Shown here: positions 26,701 to 40,400 of the stretch, one piece after another | How the letters are laid out: the number at the start of each line of letters is the position of its first letter | Position numbering within the stretch: position 1 is the stretch's first letter | Assembly: GCA_025617745.1 (NCBI GenBank) | Contig: CM046871.1 | Span: forward strand, 36,180,722-36,244,721 | Direction: 5' to 3' | Origin: Heliocidaris erythrogramma | Taxonomy: Eukaryota > Echinodermata > Echinoidea > Camarodonta > Echinometridae | Length of the DNA stretch: 64,000 bases | Program-made: the position numbers and the translations under genes | The notes under the pieces: model-generated | The model's input: the letters and a program-made list of their open reading frames with translations, nothing else | What the model was told of the DNA's origin: nothing | Database searches by the model: none

Positions 26701-29700
26701 AAATAGACTCACTGCAAGGTTACACTCTAAGAGGTTCATGTAAAGGTCAGGATACATGTAATCAACACATTCCAACATGTACATTATACATTGCAATTAT
26801 CCTATAGTACATCACACACAATGTAAAGATCTAGAATGTTCTCTCTACTGTATGTGCATTCTGATTATTTCACTGCTACACATTATATTCACTTTTCACA
26901 TATGAATATTACTCTCTTCTGGAAATTTCTATGTTCATAAAATCATACATAACTGGAAAAATAATTCCCTTCCAGAAGATTCCTTAATTATATCACACCA
27001 CAAATGACAAAACAGTTATTCAATTAAGTTTCTTGCTGCAGAATAGGCAGAATAATGAACATTTAATACATCATCAGAATTTGTTTTTAAATGTGCATCT
27101 TACCAAGTGAGTTTGATTCTCATGTTGTTAAGGGATGTGTCTTTTTCTGTACTGATGGTAAGAGTGTAACGGATACCTGACAGAAGAAAAGAAAAGATTA
27201 CAGAAATTTGATTATAGAGCTTGTATCCAAAAGGATTTATTAAAACCATTAAAACATAATAATATAACATAAAAGATACCTGCATTTACAACTCAAATCA
27301 AATTAAAACTTGGGCTCACTTACTGACATTGTTGTATTTTGTGTAATCATTGCTGACATTCAGGGTCTGTGTGTTGAAGACTATACCACACCATGGAAAT
27401 AGTTCTGAAAAAAGAAGATGAATCACTAAGATAAAATAATCATAATGCAAATTTTCAGAAGTTCAGGAATCCATACACGTACATGTACATGTATTAGTAC
27501 AAACTCCTCATTTTGCTTCAATATTAAAAACATTTATTCACAATGCTATTAAATTATATGGTTCCTACACTGAAACAATTGATCATATGAAATAATATTT
27601 ACTAAATGACAAAGAACATGAGAATGTGAAATCGATTTGACTTACAATCGAGTGTAAAGTATAAAGTAAACATGTACATGTAACTGTCCAGTAAGATTTT
27701 TGAAGATGCCATGATTGCCATCTAACAGCTCAAAGACACCATTACTTTAAAGTGGCCTGGTAAAATTTGGACATGATACTAACCTGTTGACCTGGGTACC
27801 AGCTGACCATCAAACATAAAATCAAAGTTAGCCAATGTCTTGCTAGGATTAGCACTGCATCCATACTGCTTCACACCTTCAATGTGTGCATACAAGAGAA
27901 ATCAAATACATAAAATAAAGACATATTATGTGTACTCTGAAATAATCAATACTTCTAGTTAAATACACACCATATCTATTGAATCACACTATTCAGTTCA
28001 ATCCTACTGATTCCATCCTAGGTGACATTTATAACCTTTTAAGGTCCATTCAATAAGCCAGTTTGTAATAAAAATTTACGCATGTGCAGATAAAGATCAC
28101 TTGTACAGACTACAATTGACCTTTGTACGCTTTCATAGTGTGGGCACCATGATGCCCTCCCAAGTGTGATTTCAGTTGTTAAACAATTAGTGCGTCCACC
28201 AAAACAAATGCGTATACACGTACAAATTGGGGTCATTTCAGGGTCATTCGTACCATATACTCCCTTGTAAAAAAGAACCATAGTACCCATGGTAATTTGA
28301 CCAAATTACCATCAAATCATGCAAAGTACTATCGAATTACCATGATTTGATGGTAATTTGGTCAAATTACTGTCAAATTACCATGGGTACTATGGTACTT
28401 TTTTACAAGGGCTAATTGCGAACTGGCGTACTAATAACATATTACAGAGTATTAGTTAATAACTAGCTTTTACTCATTTATGAATATGGGCACAGGAGAC
28501 AGTGATGTTTAATCACATCATTTGATGTTTGTCAATACTGCATATTAGAATAATCTATTTTAAGCCCACAGAGCAGCTCATTAAACAAAATTATTCAGAA
28601 GTCTCCTGTTCCCTCCTGACAATGGACCCTGACAAAATGGTATGGGATTATACTGACCTGACAGGAGTAACTGAAGAAACCGTTGAGCTTTGTCATGATG
28701 TGGAGTGATGAGAATGAAGTCATCAATCAATCTCATCATCAACTACAGAAAACAAAGAAAATAAATGGACAAATATATGTAATAAATTCACCTGTATGCA
28801 TGAATGTGCTGCTCTGTCTCCCATTGCATAAATTAGATCTCACCATTATCAACAATTAAACACAATATTTCAGCTACAACAAAAAATAAAACTAATTAAC
28901 TTCTTTGATGCATCATACAAAAGAAGAAGAATGGATCCTTGAAAGCAGAAGTAAGATATCAGAGCCTGAAAAGAGTGGTAACATACAATGTACCTCTTTT
29001 TGGTCTATATCTGAGAGGAAGCATCTCTAGAGATGAGATATAGAAGAAACTACACAAAAGGGATGAGAGTCTGACTAAAGAGAGTGGTATTGTCCCTTCT
29101 TGGTCTATATCTGAGAAGTAACATCTTCCTAAGTGAGCATAGAAGAAGCTACAGAGAAGGAATAAAAGTCTGACTAAGGAGAGTGGTAACATACCCCTTC
29201 TTGGTCTATATCTGAGAGGTAGCATCTCTCAAGATGAGCATAGAAGAAGCTACAGAAAAGGGATGAAAGTCTGACTAAAGAGAGTGGTATTATTCCTTCT
29301 TGGTCTATATCTGATAAGTAACATCTTCCTAAATGAGCATAGAAGGGATAAAAGTCTGACTAAAGAGAGTGGTAACATACCCCTTCTTGGTCTATATCTG
29401 AGAGGAAGCATCTCTAGAGATGAGCTATAGAAGAAACTACACAAAAGGGATGAGAGTCTGACTAAAGAGAGTGGTATTATCCCTTCTTGGTCTATATCTG
29501 AGAAGTAACATCTTCCTAAATGAGCATAGAAGGGATAAAAGTCTGACTAAGAAGAGTGGTAACATACCCCTTCTTGGTCTATATCTGAGAGGTAGCATCT
29601 CTCAAGATGAGCATAGAAGAAAGTACAGAAAAGGGATGAGAGTCTGATTATCCCTTCTTGGTCTATATCTGATAAGTAACATCTTCCTAAATGAGCATAG

Positions 29701-31465
29701 AAGAAGCTACAGAGAAGGAATAAAAGTCTGACTAAGGAGAGTGGTAACATACCCCTTCTTGGTCTATATCTGAGAGGTAGCATCTCTCAAGATGAGCATA
29801 GAAGAAGCTACAGAAAAGGGATGAAAGTCTGACTAAAGAGAGTGGTATTATTCCTTCTTGGTCTATATCTGATAAGTAACATCTTCCTAAATGAGCATAG
29901 AAGAAGCTACAGAGAAGGAATAAAAGTCTGACTAAGGAGAGTGGTAACATACCCCTTCTTGGTCTATATCTGAGAGGTAGCATCTCTCAAGATGAGCATA
30001 GAAGAAGCTACAGAGAAGGGATGAGAGAATGGAGCCCTGGCTGATGCCATTCTGACGCCAGTAGTACTTCCTACCACTCTGAAAATAATGAAAGAGCAAC
30101 GTAGTTACACAACAAAAGAAATATGGTCCAAATTGTAATCATGATTTTTTTATCTCACTCTCTCTCCTTTTCTCTGGCTTTTTTTTTCTGTCTCTCACTT
30201 TCTCTGTTTCCTTTTTCTTTCTGTATCTCCCCCATTCCCCTCCCTCTCCCTCTCCCTCTCTCTCTCTCTCTCCCCCCTCTCTCTTTCTCTCTCTCTCCCT
30301 CTCCATGGCCATACTACACAGAAATTTAGTCCTACCTTTACAACATCAGCCATGACATGTTGTTTCAGTCTCTGCAACAAAGCCATGGGTGTTACCTTCA
30401 CTGTGTGAACCTTACAAAATATAATATACAAACTATTTAATGTTTATGAATGAGATAGTTAATCTATTTCATGAGGTGAAAGATGTAGAGTTCTATTCAG
30501 CCATGCTTTAGCAGGCATATACCAGGGCCCTGTTTCGTAAAATGTGCTATCAATAACAAGTTGCAATAACTGTTTATAAGCTACTGAAATCCTTGCATCT
30601 GATTGGCTGAGAGCAACTGTCACAGAAATGTGGCAGTTGTTACCAATAGGAAGCTTTATGAAACAGGGCCATGAATGGGAAATGGATTGGAAGAGATGGT
30701 GTTGATAAGTGCAGTTGATATGAATTGTTGGGTATTATTATTACTAAAAAGATTGTGAAAGCTCACAAACAATTCTTCACCTATTTACCAGAACCCAACT
30801 TCATATTCAACAAATGAGATTCTTTAATAATGACAGCATTCTTCATACCTGGTTAATAATGATGGCATTCTTGATCTCTCCACGCTGAGCCATCTGAATC
30901 AACTGACGATGAAAACTACCAGCTAGGCTCAACTCCGTGGTCACATGACGTTGGCTTGTCTTCTGGAGTCCACCAGATGAGGACCTTGCTTTCATCACGG
31001 TAACATACCGATGGATTTGATATTCATCTGGTTTGTCCTGATATGAAAGCAAGAAAGTCATATGTGATAATTTCTCTGTAGGCATGTATACATGTATCTC
31101 CCCAATAATGTCTGTTGAACTGGAACCAGAAGGGTGATAATTGATATCATTTCGCATAGAGTTACACAAATTAACAATAACATCATCTACTATTAATATT
31201 GTAATGATTATCCCATATATTCAAGACACTTGACATTTTCAATAATCCCCTGTTTAATAATGAATGCTCTGTGAACATGAGTAAATATTCAAATTGTAAT
31301 TATAATGTATTTCTATTTTGTATTTGTGAGATTGTAACCCGTGTACAATTCAACTTCTGGTTGCGATGCATGAAAGTTTTAAATAAAGACCATTTTATCT
31401 ATCTCTCTATCTATCTATCTATCTATCTATATATCTATCTCTCTATCTCTCTATCTATCTCTCTA

Positions 31466-31496
<31 letters not shown>

Positions 31497-34400
31497 ATCT
31501 ATCTATCTATCTCTCTCTCTATCTCTCTATCTCTCTATCTATCTATCTATCTATCACCCTTCTGGCCCTCAGCAGAGTATACAAAGCAGGAGTACCATGG
31601 TACCGTGGTTTATTCATAAGGCTTCCAAATATGAAGGTAAGGGTTCAAATATCTGTTTAGAGATGAAGGGAAGATACATGATGAGAAGGATGAATAAGGA
31701 TGAATGAAGATGAAGAGAAAGAAAAGAGATGAAAAGGAAAAACAAGAAATACAAATAAAGGAGAGGGGACAAAAGAAATGAAAGGAAAATGAAAGGTAAA
31801 TGGAAAGAGTGATTAACAGAATGAGAAGAGAAAGAAAGGAAGAAGAGAAGAGAAGAGAAGAGAAGAGAAGAGAAGAGAAGAGAAGAGAAGAGAAGAGTGA
31901 AACAGAGATAGAGAGTATGAGGCAACTAAAGGAAAATGAAATGGAATTGTTTCAAATAGCAAAATTGAAAGTTGACTGAAATGATAGAAGGAAGATACTT
32001 ACCTGTCCTAGTAGATGCATTGAGATGATGTGATGAAGCTTGCTTTGTTTAATGGAATCATAACATTTCTCTATGTCAACCTTTACAAAGTACAGTGGTC
32101 TGTAAGTAAAGAGAAATGAAAATATCCCAAGGAAATATTCATCAGTGGACACTACAAGAAAAAATTGTAAATATGATTAAATTTTACTTCAATAAATTCA
32201 GACTTTAAAAGGAAGTGTGCTAAAGCATTTGTATACCTGTATTTCCTCATATACAGTATTCATAATTCACTTAATTACATGTAACTCACTCCTAAATCCT
32301 AATGAAATGATTGGTTGATTGCAGTCACTAACACACTTTTTTTCACAATAAAGCGTGCAATAGTTTAATAATAATAATAATAATAATATAGATACTTATA
32401 TAGCGCAAAATGCTAAAGCCTGTAAGCGCTTTTTAGAAGTGAAGTGAATACATGTATTATATTGAATAATTAATACACAACATAAACATTTTAGTGATAC
32501 ATTTATAAAACAGTACATTCAAGCGTAGGCAACATTAAACAAGTAGGTTTTTAACAAGGATTTGAAAGTGTTCACATTGTTTGCTGTACGAATATAAAGT
32601 GGTAAGTCGTTCCATAATGCAGGGGCGGCATGTAAAAGTGATCTTCGTCCATAGGATGTAGATGAAATGCGGTGTGGAAGTTGAAGGAGGGATTGAGATG
32701 AAGAGCGTCGAGTCCGTGATGGGATATAACGTAGGAGATCAGATAGATATGTAGGAGAGAGTCCAGCCATTGACTTAAAGGTGGGGAGGTTAATCTTGTA
32801 GATGATGCGCATGTTAATAGGTAACCAGTGAAGATTTTGAAGAATAGGTGTAATGTGGTAAGATGGAGGGACGCGTGAGATAAGGCAGGCAGCTATGTTT
32901 AGGATACGTTGGAGTTTAGTAAGATCTTTACCAGGGAGACCAAAAAGAAGAGAGTTTACAGTACTATAAAAACGTACGAGATGCGCAACAGTGCCCTTAT
33001 AGAATGTGTGAGCTAACACACGCGTAGCAATACACACAGGCGAGTATAGGGCAAAGGCGGCGGAACGTCAGGCTCGGACAATGAGAGTGGGGTTGCGCAC
33101 CTTTTGGATGCTCCCATCAAACTTGGCCTGACGGCTTCGTACGATAGATACACACAGCCTCGCCTCAAGTGCGGATAGATCATATACTGGTAATGAACTC
33201 ATTCTTGTGCATCATTTGTATACTAGACCCTTCAAAGTTTTCAGAGTAAAATCTTGTTCACACGACACAGTAAACCATCACAGCAAGATAACAATCATTT
33301 TATGTGTAAATGAATGGCAAGTGGGACTAAAAATGATGTTAGAACTGTATTTTACATGTAATGTACATATACATGTATATAAATGATCAAGGACCTTTTA
33401 TATTCAGAAAATTTCATGAATCACTGACAGCTGTAATCCTCTGAATCTATTTACCTTAAATCATTCCTTTCTTTCTTATTGTACGAAGCTCCATACTTGT
33501 GATCTATTCCTAGAATAGAGGAGCACATTATTTTTCTCTTCCTCTCCTTTATTCTCTTTCTTCCTCTTCTTTATTTTCTTTTCTTCCTCTTCTTTATCAT
33601 CTTATCATCATCTGTCTTTCTACATGTACACCTTCTCTTTATACTTTTTCATTATTGTTCATTTCTCGTTCAGCTTACCTGGAGTCATTTCTTTCTCTCC
33701 TGTTCTGGATGAAGCTCAATACTTTGTGATAGATGCCATCGATTCCCAGGAGAGAGGAGCCCAAAACAGATGGTTGGTTGAGCTGACAAATGTAAGATAC
33801 AGAAATTGCTTTATCTTCGGACATTACAATCATAACTGAGCGGAGGCATCGGAACGTCGGGCTAGGACAATATATTGGGGGGGGGGATCTTTTGTCCAGC
33901 GTACGAAAGTGTAAGATGCCCCCCCAATGCATTGTCTGAGCCGGTGTTCCAATCGCATGCCTCTGTAACTGAGCCATATACTAGCAATTTTTTTAATAAC
34001 AAAAGTGATATAAAATATCACAATCAAGTGTAAAAAAAAAAATTGATGAAAATGTAAAGTTACTTCATTACTTGTAAAGAGACAATGGGCTGAAAAGGAT
34101 GTCATTTCGTGATATTTTATTTGTTGCTAAACAGGCCAATGATTGATTTAGTCATTCCTTTTTAAAAATATGTCTTTCTTACTTTCCAAATGTAGTCATT
34201 ACTCTCATTATAAAACATGAGTACAAATTTTAGAATTCAATGGGATTGTGCACACTTATTTGAAATCAAAAACATGGTTACATTCATCTGACCCAAAGTC
34301 CAGCCATGATCTAATAATAATTATAATCATGATTCTAATAATAATTATAATCATGTTTCTTATAATGATAATAATCATTCTAATAATGATTATAATCATG

Positions 34401-37400
34401 ATTCTAATAACGATTACAATTATGATTCTAATGATTATAATCATGATTGCAATCATGGTTCCTATCACATAATTACATTTAGGTTGTACTTACTTTGTGG
34501 TATGTTAACACATCAAACAGGTCCTGAAGAAGTAGTCTCATACTCAGACCCTAAATGTAGGTATAAATAGAGCAAATAAAACATTTAAAAATTATGTTTC
34601 GAGCATTATTATCAAGATGTATAGAGTATTTTAAGATTGAAATTCAATACTCTTTTTTCTTTTATTATTCATTTGATTGCAGTCAATAATCATCATACAT
34701 CACTTCTTAAGGGATAAAATTGCCATTATTCAATATGCCACAGTAATTAATTACCCATCCATAATATATGCAAGCATATTCCCCAATAAGTGCTACATAA
34801 TTGCATTACCTTCTTTTCATCCATGACACACTTTCCCATCCTGGTAATTGGTCTAAGACTCTTGGTCTTGGGAACAAAGCGGAGTCTAGAGAAGCCAAGA
34901 GTTAAACCAGCTGCTACAAGCTTCTCAGCTTCACTCTGAAACAATAAGATTGTATGTGTGTGTGTGTGTAATTGGGTTTTTACAGACGTGTGTCAATCAG
35001 ATATGGTTATATACGTCTGGGGACCAACCTTTAACGTCACCATCCGAAAGACGTGTGATTCAGTCTTGAACCTGGGTCCACTGAATCAGTTTATAACTTG
35101 CACTGTTTGCGGGATTACAGGCACACGGCACAATGCCACAATGCCACAACGCCCAGATTGATGAGCTCTTTTTATATTTACACTATGTACATGTATATCA
35201 AATTCAAAGTTTAAGTATGAAATGAAATAGTGAGAAGTACTGCACTTTCTAATGAGGTGAATTTGTCTTTAATTGTTTTTATTCACGACTTCCACAATTC
35301 TTCAGATTCTGATTTCTCTTTGTCAAGTAATGCAAACTGCTGAATTGAGAGAGAACGAAATTAACCAAGAATAATAAAATATTGTATATCATATTACCTA
35401 GAGAGGAGATACATGTATGTATAGAGGGAAAGAGAGTATAAAAATTAACCCATTTCATTGTTGGATGCTTAATTATTTTTTAAAAAAAATCTTCAGGAAA
35501 TTTGGCAACAAAGTATCAGCAGTTAAACAAAAATTTAAAAAGGAAACTACAAAAATTAAATTAATACCTCCTTTATAGGCTTCATGATTCCATTTGCAAC
35601 ATAATCTGAAAAACAGAAAGAAATCTAGTAAAAACAAAAAACACATTTTATAATTTGGTAGAATAACTTTGCATTTCATTGATCAAAAAAATAAAACATG
35701 TACAAGCAGGAAAAAAATCTGCAGAATTTATCCCAATTCTAGGGCAATACCAATTATTTTTAAAGCTTACACAAAGGCAAGCATTACAATATTAAAATTG
35801 GCATCATAGTGACAAATTCAAATTGATTGTTTTCCATTTTTTGATGAGCTATCTATGTATTTACATTTCACATTATTTATTTTGTTGGAATTATATAACC
35901 ATAAAACAATTTTGAGAAATCTTTTTTTAAACTCACACTGGATGCCTATTTTCTCCAGTAGAAGCCAGACAGGTTTCCGGTAGAAGAGAAGCTGGTTCCT
36001 GGAACTAGAGGTCTCTGTCACATAGAAGCACATCTAAACAAAGAGGTGGTGGAATAAGAATAATAATAACAATAATAATGATGATGATGATGATGATAAC
36101 GACAATGATAACAAGGACGACGATCATCATCATCATCTTCATAATTTTGGATTTATATAGTGCTTATATAATGTCTCTAATTGCTTTACAGATACTGTAT
36201 TATTACACTGGTCATCAGATTCATTCATGTACACATCATCTCCACTCCCAGGGCAGTACATATATTCCTATCATATGTAGGTATATATATATACAAATAA
36301 TCACCATGATAAGAGGAATGGTATAACCGACCATCAGCCAGTGAAAGAAGTCTGTCACTAGCTGGCGCTGTTTGACTATAGATGTGAAGGGTGGCTCACG
36401 ACCTCTGAACTTTTCCAGATGGCACCAATTGCAATCTTCTACCTGAATAACAGAGGAGAAGGGAAAAATCAAGTGTAACCAAAATATGGAATACATCTGA
36501 TAGCATCTTTCTTGTTGGATGAATGTACAAACCAGACTCTTGTTTCATCAAACACAATCGAAATGAACCAGACAGGAAATCACAAACGTCAACAAAACTA
36601 AAAGGGGTTGGTCAGGAAATTCTAGAAGTGGAAAATGCGAACTCTGTTGGTAATACAAAAGTTCCAAAGGTACATGAAATTAGACCTTTGCCAAGTTAAA
36701 CAAACAAACAAAAGACGACAGCTACAACAACAACAACGAGACCAACAATGACATCAACAACAACAAAAGAGATTTCCCTCCTACCTACCCTGATGTCTTC
36801 ACTGAGCTCCCTGAGTGATAGTTTTTCAAATCGACCAAGCTGAACAAACTTCTTTACACCTAGATATGGAGTATAATCATCATCAACAAGGAGACACTAT
36901 CAATTATCTATATGTAATCATTCAGAAGAAAAATATTAACATACTGAAATTTGTAACTGATGGTCTGAAAAGAAAGAGTTAAAGTGCAGTTATTGAAAAT
37001 GATCAATAATCTACACTCCTTGATGATCAGGATTATATTGAAATTGTTGGCCTGACATTTGATTCCATGATATAAAAAGATAGCTTCACCAAAGGAATGC
37101 AATTTTAAATATAGGGCTAAAACAGGTCAACTAATGCTTACGATAAGAGGATTATGATAAACACCTTGGTGGAATTCCTTGATACATTTCATATAGAGAT
37201 CATCAGGGATCTGAACATTGAAGTTTCCTCTTTGAAACATGAACACACAATGAGATAATTATCTTTCTATCAAAGTAGTCTTCCTTTAGATACCAAACAG
37301 TTCGACTGACCTTTCAAGAAGACATTCCTGTTGTGCACACTTCCCCACAGCTCATCTGGGACAACCTTGAGAAGAATGTGACGTAGAAAGAGACAAACCT

Positions 37401-40400
37401 GCCATGGATCTGTCTTCATCTTAATCAGGGTAGCTGCATCACTAGGCAACCGAATTCCAGTCTTGGTCTTTGCGTTATTCTTCTTTCTTATCTTCCTATT
37501 GGGTTGGGACCGAATGCCATCTGTATTAATATTTGTCTGGGCATTGTCAGTTGCAGTAGTTCTATCACTAGGCAACTGCATCACTGTCTTTGAGTTAGTC
37601 CTATGTTTAATCTTTCCATCAGGTTGGGACAGGATGCTGTCTGTAAGAGCGTCTTTCAGGGCACCATCACAAGGTATGCATCTCCTAGTCCTCATGTTAG
37701 TTTTTCCTCTTAAGTTCTTATTAGGTTGGGAACGAATGCTGTCTGTACCAGAATCTGTCCAGGCATCATCTTCTACAGAACCTTTGTCACCATGCATCCC
37801 TGTCTCAGTCTTTGAGTTACCTCTGAACCTTCTGTTTGGTTGAGATGGGATGCTATCTGTATTGATATCTCCCAAGGCATCACAATATGCAGCGGGGCTG
37901 GTAGCATCTGTTTCCATCCAAACACTTGGAGGCTGGGTCCCGCCAGTCTTCACTGAACCTGAATGGCGCTTGGAGTCCCCATTCTGCTTCTCATCAACTT
38001 CTCTCTCAACATCAGTGGACATCATCGCAGGCTCCTCTTCTCTTAACCCATCTCCTCTATCATCTCCTGTCCTTTCATCTGTTCCTCCTGGCCCTACTCT
38101 ATTGCCCCACCCCTCTGTTCTTTGATCTCCTACACTCTTTGTCAATCCTCTTATATTGTCATCTCTTATCTTTATCTCTATCCCTCCACTTCCATCATCT
38201 ACATTAAGCATCCTCTCTTCCATTCCTTTCCTATTAAAGTGCTCTGCTGATGACACCGATGTGTTGCTTAGAACACTCTGTACAGGCCTCCTGCGTTGAA
38301 AGATCTTTGGTGAATAACCCTCTAGCTTGCTTTCTTCCCGTAGCTCTGCTAGGCTTTTCTCATGAGATGCACAATCACTGGAAGATGGGGGAGCTACTGA
38401 TGTCTTCTTGGTGAGTGACCACTGACCTAGCTTTCCTTTGGAACACTCCTGATGTCTGGTGTTGTTTTGGTCAGACAATGGATTATCTTCAGGCACTTTC
38501 AGAGGACATTGGTGGTTAAGGATGCTTGTAAGTTTGAGCTTTCTGAAAAGAAAGATTCTTTGATAAATGAATCCAGTGAGAGCACACATCTAACAAACTA
38601 GATCACATACTGGTACAGAAAGGCTGCTTAAAACCCCATTCTAATAACACACAGTAAACCACCACAATAAACTCATGGGTTGGTTAAAAGGCCACATTCC
38701 ACTGATTTGTCACTCACTATAGAGTACCGATGCGTGACGTCATCAAATTTTGATTTTTGTATTTCAGTGTTTTTATGACCGTATTTAGGTAGAGCATGAT
38801 GGAAAACGTTCACACATCAAATTTGACATGAATCAGTTCATGGTGGCCCAAGTTATGGCTATATGAATATCTAATTAGCCCCATTGAAGTCAGTGTAAAT
38901 TGGCCTGGTTCTTACCAGTTTAGAACCAGGCCAATTTAACACTGACTTCAATGGGGCTAAGGAGGTATTCATGCGGCCATATCTCGGGGCCCAAGGAGCC
39001 AATTGGCATAAAATTTGGGCTCTGGATGTTTTTCACTATGTTCCTTTGAGATATGGTATAAAAAATGTCAAAATGAAAAAATAGCTTTTTATGACGTCAT
39101 CACTTCGGTACTCTATTGTACAGTTCTAAATGTTTAATGGCTTAATGCACTGATAGACTAGACTATCGTGCCAACATCAAAGACACAAATATTTTCTAAC
39201 CTTACACTTGGAATGCCTTTTCTTTGAGAAAGTACAGTACTTCAAAGTACATACATAACTTTGACTGCTTGATCAGCATCAGGTTACAACAAGAATGATA
39301 TATCAATATATAATTACATTGGACTTTCGTTTTTTAAATCAAAGGTGCAAATTTGCTCACCTGTGTTGGATGATGAAATTCTTGAGCAGTGCTTGAACCT
39401 TTATCAGGCGACGACAGGTGCGCTGCGGCTGTTCAAAGAGATCAAATTAGGCTTAAAGTTCAATTTCAGTATTTGAACTGCATGTACACATTTAGTTTTT
39501 TTTTGAATGAGTGAAATATAAGACATATTTACATTAATCTTGTAGCGTGTATTGTGTTTTCTATTAGAGCATAGGGGCAAGAGAACATTAGGGTATAGGA
39601 ATATACTTACATGTGTGAATATATGGGCGAGACAAATTAAGAAGAAACACGTTTATGATTCGTTGTTCCTATTCACCTTTTTCCTTTTTCTGCCGTTGTT
39701 CTCCACTTGTACGCCATCTTCAGGTTTACCCTTCCCATCATGACTTGCGGTCTTCTCAGATTTTACAGGAGTTGCCGCACCATTCTCGGGCAATTTGAAA
39801 ATGTGTTGGGTCAGCCTTTGGGCACCACTGTTTGAGGCAGGCAGCTTAGAAATTAGATCTGAATCGTCGTTGAACAGAGAATGATATCTGATCATTAATC
39901 ATAATGATGAACGTTTAGGGCTTGGGTGGTGAGAAGGTTCTAGGATAGGGTTATACAACATTCACACCGCTAAACCAAACCCACACCGACTCCACACAGA
40001 CTGATTCTTGGCCATTGGTGGCAGTACGATTTTTTGTTCGGACTCTGTAGTCAGTCTGGCGTCGGTCTGTGGTATTAGGGTTAATATTAGAGGGTCAGGC
40101 AAACTATTGGGAGCAGGTTTGAATTAGACTTTGGAGCATTTGTCAACAGAACAGTTTTCAACAGTGCAAATGTCATGCAATCAAAGTTAGCAATGAAACA
40201 AAGAATTTAGGCCTAAAACTCAAGATCAGACTAGTGAGTTCTTTCATGATCATCATTTATGAACTGATATTTGTAAAGGGGTTGATTATCAATAATGAGA
40301 TTTTTAAAAAAAAAATTCACCAGATTTCAGCCATGTCCGCCCTACTGTCCTTGAATAGCAAGCATTCAGAATGTAGTAGCTCCTCTCTAATCCTTTTATC

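Larger units (their letters stand above)
19815..26997 (-). mobile_element. Gmr1-like Ty3/gypsy LTR retrotransposon, apparently intact
   Basis: A 7.18-kb element in the TERT intron, in the same orientation as TERT. It has two near-identical LTRs of about 1055 bp, a CCAC target duplication, a primer-binding site, a polypurine tract and a single uninterrupted gag-pol frame. The integrase lies upstream of the reverse transcriptase and RNase H, the copia-like order that defines Gmr1-like elements among gypsy retrotransposons; these were described from deuterostomes. All hallmarks of autonomy are visible, so this copy may be mobile or very recently so. Confidence 0.92.
18721..27103 (-). other. TERT intron disrupted by an LTR retrotransposon
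   Basis: Intron between the CTE exons 27104-27176 and 18678-18720. Most of its 8.4 kb is the Gmr1-like element at 19815-26997. Removing that element leaves an intron of about 1.2 kb. Short (TTA/TAG)n runs lie near 18870-18902. Otherwise nothing was recognised in 18721-19810. Confidence 0.85.

Noticed and set aside
28960-30078. CRISPR-like array of regularly spaced repeats
   Set aside because: The repeats are contiguous exon-derived monomers without unique spacers, in a eukaryotic intron.
30843-31169. Reading the TERT exon at 30849-31037 as extending upstream to an ATG at 31169
   Set aside because: A CAG acceptor at 31038-31039 and conserved content begin at 31037; the upstream part is intron.
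37463-38207. Plus-strand open frames opposite the TERT linker exon
   Set aside because: Antisense shadow of a long coding exon with repetitive composition; no splice or start support.
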